Shown here in pieces: positions 6,046 through 11,882 of a stretch of DNA of 14,660 nt (position 1 is the stretch's first letter; each line of letters begins with the position of its first letter). The notes below the pieces were generated by a model, which searched no databases, had not been told where the DNA came from, and saw only the letters and a program-made list of their open reading frames with translations. This DNA is from an uncultured Oscillibacter sp. Lineage in GTDB: Bacteria > Bacillota_A > Clostridia > Oscillospirales > Oscillospiraceae. Position numbers and translations under genes: made by a program. The stretch spans positions 1-14,660 of the forward strand of contig CAQVQZ010000032.1 of assembly GCA_948902155.1 (NCBI GenBank), read 5' to 3'.

Positions 6046-6552
6046 ATGAAACGATATCTGCTGTACCTCTTTGTGCTGAGCCTGGTCCTGCTGTCCGCCT
6101 GCCGCCCGGCGGAGCAGGACGCGCCCCCGGAGCCGCCGGAGGCGGGGCCTCTGGAACTGAACTCCCTGTCCGTGGAGGTCCCCCGGGGAACGCTGTCCAC
6201 CGAAGAGCTGGCCCAGACCGTCCGGGAGCTGCCGGAGGCCCTGAAAGCCGCCCTGGCTGACCAGGGGGTGGAGGCGGAGACGGTGAGCGTCTCCGTGGGC
6301 TCCTCCCCGGCGGCCATAGCCCAGGCGGTCAGCGAGGGGGGCGTGGATGTGGCCTTCCTTCCGGCGGAGGACCTCTCCGCCCTGGAGAATCCGCCCCGGC
6401 TTCTCCTCACCTCCGGGGAGGAGGGCGCGGCTATGGCCGCAGTTGTCCGCCCGGAGGGTTTGTCCGGAGAAACGTTTGCCGAGGCCCTGGCGGCGGCGGT
6501 GAACAGCCTGCTGGAAGACTATCCGGTGTTTGGGGCGGAGGAATACGCTTAA
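6046..6552 (+). CDS. Short PhnD-like substrate-binding lipoprotein
   Basis: A 168-residue predicted lipoprotein. The N terminus MKRYLLYLFVLSLVLLSAC is a short type II signal peptide with lipobox LSA-C19; a Pro/Glu-rich linker follows. The next part (about 42-115) reads like the first lobe of PhnD/SsuA-type periplasmic binding proteins: a LSVEVPRG strand, a long helix ELPEALKAALADQG, a VETVSVSVGSS strand and the SEGGVDVAFLPAEDL motif typical of phosphonate-binding PhnD. Such proteins are usually about 300 residues; most of the second lobe and the hinge return are missing. The ATG at 6046 is preceded by AAAGGGAA and starts right at the signal peptide, so the longer open frame upstream is not used. 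No ABC permease or ATPase is adjacent. The stop overlaps the rubrerythrin stop. Confidence 0.75.
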   Translation: MKRYLLYLFVLSLVLLSACRPAEQDAPPEPPEAGPLELNSLSVEVPRGTLSTEELAQTVRELPEALKAALADQGVEAETVSVSVGSSPAAIAQAVSEGGVDVAFLPAEDLSALENPPRLLLTSGEEGAAMAAVVRPEGLSGETFAEALAAAVNSLLEDYPVFGAEEYA

Positions 6553-7160
6553 ACCTGCAAAATGTTCCCGCCGTAGGGGGCCATTTCCAGGCGGATGAAG
6601 AAGCCCTGGTCGTGGGAGCAGACGGGGCAGGTCTTGGGGGCCTGGAGGCCCTCCTGGATGTGGCCGCAGTTCAGGCACAGCCAGCCGCATTTGGCGTCGG
6701 AGACGAAGAGCTTTCCGGATTCCAGCAGCTCGGCAAACGCGGCGAAGCGGTTGCCGTGGGTCTGCTCGATCTTGGCGATCTGCTGAAAGTGCGAGGCGAT
6801 CTGGGGGAAACCCTCCTGCCGGGCGGTTTCGGCGAAGCTGGGATAGACGGGGTCGAATTCCTCGTACTCGTTGTGCTGGGCCTGGCGGAGGAGCTGGGCC
6901 ACATCGTTGGTGATGTCCACGGGATATCCGCCGTCGATGTGGACGGTCTCCCCGGCGACTTCCTTCATGTGGTTGTAGAAGATTTCGGCGTGTTCCTTCT
7001 CCTGGTTGGCGGTGAAGGTGAAAATGGCCTCCAGGACGTGGAGCTCCTGCTTCCGGCAGAGGCTGGCGGCGAAGGTGTAGCGGTTGCGGGCCTGGCTTTC
7101 GCCGGCAAAGGCGCGCATCAGGTTTTTGAGCGTCTCGCTCTCTTTGAAGTTTTTGGACAT
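6549..7160 (-). CDS. Rubrerythrin
   Basis: A 203-residue cytoplasmic non-heme diiron protein that reduces hydrogen peroxide in anaerobes, fed by NADH through rubredoxin or a reductase. The four-helix ferritin-like domain (1-145) shows the expected diiron ligands: E21 in AGESQARNRY, the pair E54-x2-H57 in QEKEHAE, glutamates near E98-E101, and E132-x2-H135 in KIEQTHG. The C-terminal rubredoxin-like domain binds one iron with C162-x2-C165 and C178-x2-C181. Length is usual. AGGAGG lies 10 nt before the ATG; part of it can pair in a leader hairpin (7167-7199), which may control translation. It converges on the lipoprotein gene with a 3-nt overlap (TTAA shared by both stops), leaving no room for a terminator. 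Confidence 0.96.
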   Translation of the reverse strand: MSKNFKESETLKNLMRAFAGESQARNRYTFAASLCRKQELHVLEAIFTFTANQEKEHAEIFYNHMKEVAGETVHIDGGYPVDITNDVAQLLRQAQHNEYEEFDPVYPSFAETARQEGFPQIASHFQQIAKIEQTHGNRFAAFAELLESGKLFVSDAKCGWLCLNCGHIQEGLQAPKTCPVCSHDQGFFIRLEMAPYGGNILQV

Positions 7161-7244
7161 GGGACGACTGCCTCCTATTCGTAATGGTGTATAGGCAGTA
7201 TTTCCCAGAATGGGGCGGTTTATTCATGGCGGCCCGGTGACGGT

Positions 7245-7274
7245 GAAGCGGCCCGGCGGATGCCGGGCCGCTTC
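7245..7274 (-). terminator. Strong hairpin after the AEC gene, no T tract
   Basis: GAAGCGGCCCGGC (7245-7257) and GCCGGGCCGCTTC (7262-7274) form a perfect 13-bp stem with a GGAT loop. It starts 2 nt after the AEC stop codon. Neither strand has a T run behind it. It may be a factor-dependent terminator or a 3'-end stabiliser. It also separates the rubrerythrin leader from the AEC transcript. Confidence 0.65.
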
Positions 7275-7276
7275 GT

Positions 7277-8221
7277 TCAGAACATCCCCAGAGATTTGGA
7301 GAGGAATATCCAGAAGAACATGGTCAGCGCCGACAGGATCGTCGTCACCGTGACGGCGCTGGCGGCCAGGTCCGGGTCGCCGCCCATCTGGGCCGCCATG
7401 CTGAAGGAGGACACGGCGGTGGGCGTGGCAAACATGGAGATCAGCACCGCGTATTCCGGTCCCCGCAGTCCCGCCAGCGCGGCCAGGGGCAGGGCCACTC
7501 CCGGATAGAGCAGCAGGCGGAAAGCCGAGCAGATGGCCAGGTTCCGCCGGTGGAGCCGTACGTCCCGGAACTCAAACTGCGCCCCCAGCAGAAGCAGGGC
7601 TACCGGCGAGGCGGCGGAGCCCAATTGCGTGATGGAACCGCTGAGAAAATCCGGCAGGCGCAGGCCGGAGAGATTCGCCAGGATGCCCGCGGCGGAAGCC
7701 AGGACCAGGGGGTTCCTGGCAATGCCCCGGAGGGTCTTGCGGAAGTCGATCTGGCTGCGCCGGAAGGTCTCCAGGACCACGACGGCCAGGATGTTGTAGC
7801 AGGGAACGATGATCGCCAGCATGACGGACGTGTTGCCCAGGTCCGCGCCGGGGCACAGCTCCTGAATCAGGGGCGTGCCCAGCAGCAGGAAATTGCTGCG
7901 GAAGGACGCCTGGATCATCACGCCCCGGCGGCTGTTCTCTGGCTCTACCCGCTTGACAAAGAACCACGTGGGCACGAGGAGGGCCAGCAGCACCGTCAGC
8001 GCTACCCCCAGGCAGAGGGGGCTGAATCCGCCCCGGATGTCGGAACGGTAGATGTTGTTGAACAGCATCAGCGGCAGGAGGGTGTAGAAAACCAGGGTGT
8101 TGAAGCGGCCTACATGCTCCTTGTCCAGGCAGAGCATCCGCTTCGCGCCGTAGCCCACCGCCATGGTGAAGAAAATCGTCAGGATGGCGTTTAATGAGAC
8201 GAGAAAACTGTTGAGAAGCAT
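7277..8221 (-). CDS. AEC-family permease (auxin efflux carrier fold)
   Basis: A 314-residue integral membrane protein with about ten predicted membrane segments in two groups of five, as in the AEC family (PF03547). The family pattern is visible: LNAILTIFFTMAVGYGAKR at the start, FNTLVFYTLLPLMLFNNIY, SFRSNFLLLGTPLIQEL in the middle, NPLVLASAAGILANLSG opening the second half, and ATPTAVSSFSMAAQMGGD before the last two segments. Bacterial members move small carboxylates such as malate or malonate; the substrate here is unknown. AAAGGGAG precedes the ATG. It lies 40 nt behind the GntR gene in the same orientation, so the two are probably one operon diverging from kduI-kduD. This suggests a sugar acid or a product of its breakdown as substrate (inference). 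Confidence 0.9.
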   Translation of the reverse strand: MLLNSFLVSLNAILTIFFTMAVGYGAKRMLCLDKEHVGRFNTLVFYTLLPLMLFNNIYRSDIRGGFSPLCLGVALTVLLALLVPTWFFVKRVEPENSRRGVMIQASFRSNFLLLGTPLIQELCPGADLGNTSVMLAIIVPCYNILAVVVLETFRRSQIDFRKTLRGIARNPLVLASAAGILANLSGLRLPDFLSGSITQLGSAASPVALLLLGAQFEFRDVRLHRRNLAICSAFRLLLYPGVALPLAALAGLRGPEYAVLISMFATPTAVSSFSMAAQMGGDPDLAASAVTVTTILSALTMFFWIFLSKSLGMF

Positions 8222-8261
8222 CGCTTCGCTCCCTTTCCGGCGGTTTTGCCTACGGCCTGTG

Positions 8262-8960
8262 TTACTCCTGATGGGTCTCCGAGGTGAAATAGTCTTTCAG
8301 CTCGCCCAGCAACAGATCACCCAGGCGGGTGATGCCGCCGAAGAGGTGCTTTTTCAGGATAGGCCGGAATGCCGCCGTGTCCCGCGCCTCCAGGGCCCGG
8401 AGGATTTCCTTGTGCTCCTCCAGAATCTGCGCGTAGGAGCGGTTTCCAAAGTGGACGATGTCCAGCATCCGGAACCGGGTGAAGTGCCGGTCGGAGCGCT
8501 GGATGCACTCCCACAGGTACTGCTTGTGGACGGACGTGAACCAAATCTCGTGAAACTGGCCGTCCAGCTGATAGAAGCGGCTGGGCTCAAAGGACTCCTG
8601 CCCGATGGAGTCCGCCATCTTCCTGCACAGGAATTGCAGCCGCTGAAGCTCCAGCTCGTCGTACTGGCCGCAGAAGTCCTCCAGGACGAAGGTCTCCACG
8701 GCCACGCGCTGGTAGATGATCTGATTGATGATGTCCAGGTCCATGCGGGTGACGTAGGTGCCGCGGTAGGGCTCTATGGTCACAAGCCCGCACAGCCGGA
8801 GCTCCTGGAGCACGCTGCGGATGGGGGAGCGGGAGACTCCGAAGCGGGTGCACAGCGCGTTTTCACTCAAAAGCTGGCCGGGTTTCAGCTTCAGGTTCAG
8901 GATTTCGGATTCCAGGGTCTCGAAAATCTCCCGGCTTTGAATCGCGGTCGTTCGGCTCAT
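8262..8960 (-). CDS. GntR-family regulator, FCD (FadR/UxuR) type
   Basis: A 232-residue transcription factor. The winged helix-turn-helix (about 8-73) contains LKLKPGQLLSENALCTRFGVSRSPIRSVLQEL and the wing IEPYRGTYVTRMD. The all-helical FCD ligand domain (about 80-225) keeps probable metal ligands Asp and His in QLDGQFHEIW, His in LEEHKEILRAL and His in LKKHLFGGI. FCD regulators typically sense sugar acids or other carboxylates, and several control uronate genes. Divergent transcription from kduI-kduD makes those genes the obvious target, with an unsaturated uronate or ketodeoxyuronate as likely inducer (inference). GGGAGGGACGGAG precedes the ATG. A sigma-A promoter (8990-9018) reads it, and the palindrome at 9051-9060 lies upstream of that promoter. 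Confidence 0.93.
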   Translation of the reverse strand: MSRTTAIQSREIFETLESEILNLKLKPGQLLSENALCTRFGVSRSPIRSVLQELRLCGLVTIEPYRGTYVTRMDLDIINQIIYQRVAVETFVLEDFCGQYDELELQRLQFLCRKMADSIGQESFEPSRFYQLDGQFHEIWFTSVHKQYLWECIQRSDRHFTRFRMLDIVHFGNRSYAQILEEHKEILRALEARDTAAFRPILKKHLFGGITRLGDLLLGELKDYFTSETHQE

Positions 8961-8989
8961 CTCCGTCCCTCCCTTGCTGAAATACCGTC

Positions 8990-9018
8990 ATTTTATCGTA
9001 TGGCGCGGGTTTTGTCAA
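8990..9018 (-). promoter_or_regulatory. Sigma-A promoter of the GntR-AEC operon
   Basis: On the minus strand a perfect TTGACA (9018-9013), a 17-nt spacer and TAAAAT (8995-8990), about 30 nt before the GntR ATG. An imperfect palindrome GCATGTATGC (9031-9040) sits just upstream of the -35 box. Confidence 0.75.
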
Positions 9019-9050
9019 TGCGGGTGGGGCGCATGTATGCGAGGGATAAT

Positions 9051-9060
9051 TTGTATACAA
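9051..9060. promoter_or_regulatory. Palindrome TTGTATACAA, likely GntR/FCD operator
   Basis: A perfect 10-bp palindrome TTGTATACAA in the AT-rich divergent region. Sites with a GTATAC core are typical for FCD-type GntR proteins, and uronate regulators ExuR/UxuR use a GGTATACC-centred site. Related half-sites occur nearer kduI: ATACAAGA is repeated at 9208-9215 (also at 9055-9062), and CTTGTATT is at 9263-9270. The intergenic stretch 8961-9305 otherwise holds the two promoters and the kduI leader; I see no further gene in it. Confidence 0.5.
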
Positions 9061-9149
9061 GATAAGCATCCTTTAAAAAGAGGCGGAGGCGACATGGATA
9101 AGTCGGTGTGTACATGTTTGTATAATGTGGAGAATATATTTCTATTATC

Positions 9150-9179
9150 TTGACATTCCATGGAAAAGCAGAATATAAT
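9150..9179 (+). promoter_or_regulatory. Consensus sigma-A promoter of kduI-kduD
   Basis: Perfect TTGACA (9150-9155) and perfect TATAAT (9174-9179) with an 18-nt spacer. The spacer begins with a perfect palindrome TTCCATGGAA (9156-9165), a position where a bound repressor would block RNA polymerase. Predicted start near 9186 gives a leader of about 120 nt. Such a strong promoter for a catabolic operon implies tight repression. Confidence 0.8.
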
Positions 9180-9305
9180 AGCAATATAACCAAAAGGTCA
9201 AAGTGAATACAAGACAGAAAATATATCACTGGTTTTCAAATATCCTTGCCGGAGGTTTTTCCCTTGTATTTATTTTGACGATGAAAAAAGTGAGGTCGTG
9301 TATTT

Positions 9306-10148
9306 ATGGATATTCGTTATTCCGCCAGCCCTAATGACGTCAAGCGCTACACTACGGAGGAGCTGAGAAACGAGTTTCTCATTGAGAACCTCTATGTTCC
9401 CGATCAGGTCCAGGCCGTTTACTCCCACGTGGACCGCATGGTGGTGCTGGGCATCCATCCCGTTACCAAGGCCCTCTCTATCGACCAAGGCATCGACGTA
9501 TGGGCCAATTTCGGCACTCATTTCTTCCTGGAGCGCCGGGAGGTCGGCGTGTTCAACCTGGGCGGTCCCGGCTCCATCACGGTGGACGGCGTAAAGTATG
9601 ACTTGGGCTTTGAGGACTGCCTGTATATCACCATGGGGGCCAAGGAAGTGACCTTCTCCAGCGCCGATGCCGGGGACCCCGCCCGGTTCTATCTGGTTTC
9701 CGCTCCCGCCCACCGGGCCTGCAAGACCACCTTCCTCTCCATGGCGGACGCCGCCAAGAAGCCTTTGGGTTCTGTGGAGACCTCCAACAAGCGGGTCATC
9801 AATCAGTTTATCCACCCCGACGTGCTGGAAACCTGCCAGCTCTCCATGGGGCTGACGAAGCTGGAGGCCGGTTCCGTGTGGAACACCATGCCCGCCCACA
9901 CCCATGAGCGGCGGATGGAGGTCTACACCTACTACAACATCCCCGAGGACAACGTGGTCTTTCACCTGATGGGACAGGGGCAGGAGACCCGGCACATCGT
10001 CATGCGGAACTTTGACGCGGTAATTTCGCCCTCTTGGTCCATCCACAGCGGCTGCGGAACGGCCAGTTACACCTTTATCTGGGCCATGGGCGGCGAGAAT
10101 CAGGCGTTCGACGATATGGACGTCATCCCCACCGCGGACCTGCGCTGA
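9306..10148 (+). CDS. kduI: 5-dehydro-4-deoxy-D-glucuronate isomerase (KduI)
   Basis: A 280-residue cytoplasmic cupin-fold isomerase. It converts 5-keto-4-deoxyuronate (DKI), formed from unsaturated uronates released by pectin or glycosaminoglycan lyases, into 2,5-diketo-3-deoxygluconate, the substrate of the next enzyme. The zinc site is complete: H198 and H200 in PAHTHERRMEVY, E205 in the same segment, and H247 in SIHSGCG, each two residues on from the E. coli ligands (H196, H198, E203, H245). Other conserved parts are GIHPVTKALSID, NLGGPGSITVDG and FIWAMGGENQ. Length matches the family (278 in E. coli). GAGGT lies 9 nt before the ATG. The kduD gene follows after 18 nt in the same operon, and the divergent GntR protein is the likely regulator. 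Confidence 0.97.
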   Translation: MDIRYSASPNDVKRYTTEELRNEFLIENLYVPDQVQAVYSHVDRMVVLGIHPVTKALSIDQGIDVWANFGTHFFLERREVGVFNLGGPGSITVDGVKYDLGFEDCLYITMGAKEVTFSSADAGDPARFYLVSAPAHRACKTTFLSMADAAKKPLGSVETSNKRVINQFIHPDVLETCQLSMGLTKLEAGSVWNTMPAHTHERRMEVYTYYNIPEDNVVFHLMGQGQETRHIVMRNFDAVISPSWSIHSGCGTASYTFIWAMGGENQAFDDMDVIPTADLR

Positions 10149-10166
10149 GGGAAGGGGGCCGTTTCT

Positions 10167-10967
10167 ATGGATATGCAGAAAGCCTTTTCTCTGGAGGGCA
10201 AAGTGGCCCTGGTCACCGGCGCGGCTTACGGCATCGGCTTCGCCATTGCGGAGGCCCTGGCGGGAGCGGGGGCGAAAATCGTTTTCAACTGCCGCACCCA
10301 GGCCAATCTGGACAAGGCCCTGGCGGACTACGCCGCCAAGGGCATCGACGCAAGGGGGTACATCGCCGACGTCACCGACGAGGCTCAGGTGAAGGATCTG
10401 GTGGGTAAAATCGAGGCGGAACTGGGAACTGTGGACATCCTGGTGAACAACGCCGGAATCATCAAGCGCATCCCTATGGCGGAGATGGCCGTGGAGGAAT
10501 TCCGGCAGGTGGTGGACATCGACCTGGTGGGGCCCTTTATCTGCGCCAAGGCCGTCATTCCCGGCATGCTGAAAAAGGGACACGGGAAGATCATCAATAT
10601 CTGCTCCATGATGAGCGAGCTGGGCCGGGAGACCGTCAGCGCCTACGCCGCCGCCAAGGGCGGGCTGAAGATGCTGACCCGGAATATCTGCTCCGAGTAC
10701 GGCGAGGCCAACATCCAGTGCAACGGCATCGGTCCCGGCTACATCGCCACGTCCCAGAACGCCGTCCTGCGGGAGCGGCAGAGCGACGGCAGCCGCCACC
10801 CCTTCGACCAGTTCATCGTGGCCAAGACCCCGGCGGGCCGCTGGGGCGAGCCGGAGGACCTGATGGGCCCGGCGGTGTTCCTGGCCTCCGACGCGTCCAA
10901 CTTCGTCAACGGCCACATCCTCTATGTGGACGGCGGCATCCTGGCCTATATCGGCAAGCAACCCTGA
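10167..10967 (+). CDS. kduD: 2-dehydro-3-deoxy-D-gluconate 5-dehydrogenase (KduD-type SDR)
   Basis: A 266-residue short-chain dehydrogenase with a Rossmann fold. It has the cofactor motif T17-G-x3-G-x-G (TGAAYGIG), NNAG at 94-97, catalytic S147, and Y160-x3-K164 in SAYAAAKGG. By sequence it belongs to the KduD / gluconate 5-dehydrogenase (IdnO, Ga5DH) branch, shown by GRWGEPEDLMGPAVFLAS and YVDGGILAYIGKQP. Its place 18 nt behind kduI argues for the KduD reaction: reduction of 2,5-diketo-3-deoxygluconate to 2-keto-3-deoxygluconate. That product would pass to KDG kinase and aldolase, not encoded in this window. GGAAGGGGG precedes the first of two close ATGs (10167 and 10173); I keep the first by spacing. 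The unit ends at the terminator 10987-11026. A gluconate 5-dehydrogenase role cannot be excluded. Confidence 0.9.
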   Translation: MDMQKAFSLEGKVALVTGAAYGIGFAIAEALAGAGAKIVFNCRTQANLDKALADYAAKGIDARGYIADVTDEAQVKDLVGKIEAELGTVDILVNNAGIIKRIPMAEMAVEEFRQVVDIDLVGPFICAKAVIPGMLKKGHGKIINICSMMSELGRETVSAYAAAKGGLKMLTRNICSEYGEANIQCNGIGPGYIATSQNAVLRERQSDGSRHPFDQFIVAKTPAGRWGEPEDLMGPAVFLASDASNFVNGHILYVDGGILAYIGKQP

Positions 10968-10986
10968 GCGGCAAACGGCATAAGAG

Positions 10987-11026
10987 AAACCTCGGAGATT
11001 TGCAGTCAAATCTCCGAGGTTTTTTT
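10987..11026. terminator. Strong terminator between kduD and the PocR/AraC gene
   Basis: AAACCTCGGAGATTT (10987-11001) and AAATCTCCGAGGTTT (11008-11022) form a perfect 15-bp stem with a 6-nt loop. It is followed by a run of T to 11026 on the plus strand, a textbook intrinsic terminator for kduI-kduD. On the minus strand the stem is followed by TTTCTCTT, so it probably also ends the leftward amino-sugar operon. The stop codon of the AraC gene (11025-11027) lies in the T run. Confidence 0.93.
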
Positions 11027-11882
11027 AATTAAAGTTCGCCGCCGCGTCCCGGCAGTTTTTCCGGAAGGCGCTGGGGGTCATGCCGGTGGCGGAGCGGAAC
11101 ACTTTGGAAAAATAGTTGTAGTCGCTGATGCCCACCGATTCCCCGATGGCGGAAATCGGTAGGCTGCTTTGCAGCAGCAGCCGCTTGGCCGCGTCGATGC
11201 GCCGCTGGGCCACCAGGTAGGACAGCGTGTAGCCCCCGGAAAGCTCCTTCGCCAGGGCGCAGAGCTTCGTGCGGCCAATGTGGAGCTGCTGGGAGATGGA
11301 CTCCAGGGACAGCTTTTCCATATAGTGCTGGTCCAGATACAGCTCCAGCTTTTGAAGGTCCGTCTGCTCCGCCGTCAGAATCATGCCCTTGAGCTGGATA
11401 TAGGCCGACAGGGCCTCCAGGATTTCAGCGTAGGCTTTCAGCTCCTGGCCGCTGTACTGCCGGAACTGGAAGAAGGCCGGGCGCAGGGCGTCGGCACCGC
11501 CGGGATACCAGTCCAGCAGAGGGCGGCTGCGCTCCCACTGCTCCTCGATGGGCGTTTCATCCAGGTAGCAGCCGAAGGCCAGATAGGCCAGGGGCCGCCG
11601 CTTGTCAAAGAGGGGCATGATGGCCTCGCAGATGCCGGCGTGGCAGCGGTAGAACTGAAAGCCCCGCTCCGCAGTGTAATGCTGAATCTTGCAGCGGTCG
11701 CAGGCCACACAGCGCTCGTGGCCCTCGGGAAGGTCGTTAAGCATCCGGCAGAAGGGCGGATGCCCCCGGAACAGGTTGATGTCCCGCCCCTCCGGGTCCA
11801 GGATGTTGGCGGGCAGGCCGGTGAGGATGTTGAGGTTTTCAATCAGCTTGCGCAGGCGTTCTTCGTCAAAGAGTATGTTCAT
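11025..11882 (-). CDS. AraC-family regulator with PocR sensory domain
   Basis: A 285-residue transcription factor. Residues about 5-160 form a PocR-type ligand domain (PF10114): LRKLIENLNILTGLPANILDPEG, then the cysteine motif C58-x2-C61-x2-C64, C80 and C85 in RCHAGICEAIMPL, and LAYLAFGCYLDE. Residues about 190-275 hold the double helix-turn-helix of AraC proteins, with SLESISQQLHIGRTKLCALAKE and ISAIGESVGISDYNYFSKVFR followed by TGMTPSAFRK. PocR domains are thought to sense small polar metabolites such as diols; the ligand here is unknown. The ATG at 11882 overlaps the kinase stop by 4 nt, indicating translational coupling. The open frame runs further upstream inside nahK but that part is low-complexity shadow. 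Probably regulates its own amino-sugar operon. Confidence 0.9.
   Translation of the reverse strand: MNILFDEERLRKLIENLNILTGLPANILDPEGRDINLFRGHPPFCRMLNDLPEGHERCVACDRCKIQHYTAERGFQFYRCHAGICEAIMPLFDKRRPLAYLAFGCYLDETPIEEQWERSRPLLDWYPGGADALRPAFFQFRQYSGQELKAYAEILEALSAYIQLKGMILTAEQTDLQKLELYLDQHYMEKLSLESISQQLHIGRTKLCALAKELSGGYTLSYLVAQRRIDAAKRLLLQSSLPISAIGESVGISDYNYFSKVFRSATGMTPSAFRKNCRDAAANFN

Noticed and set aside
5983..7227. A 414-codon minus-strand frame across rubrerythrin and the lipoprotein
   Set aside because: Arg/Pro-rich frame-shifted reading of rubrerythrin continuing opposite the lipoprotein; no domain.
9094..9153. A 19-residue ORF (MDKSVCTCLYNVENIFLLS) with GGAGG upstream in the divergent region
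   Set aside because: Only 4 nt between GGAGG and ATG, no clear promoter, and it runs into the kduI -35 box; probably chance in a regulatory region.
9281..9334. A 17-residue upstream ORF overlapping the kduI start
   Set aside because: No ribosome binding site before its ATG; the GAGGT within it serves kduI.
9270..11009. A 579-codon open frame on the minus strand opposite kduI-kduD
   Set aside because: It is a GC-codon shadow of two well-supported genes, rich in His/Gly/Val without recognisable domains, and has no ribosome binding site.
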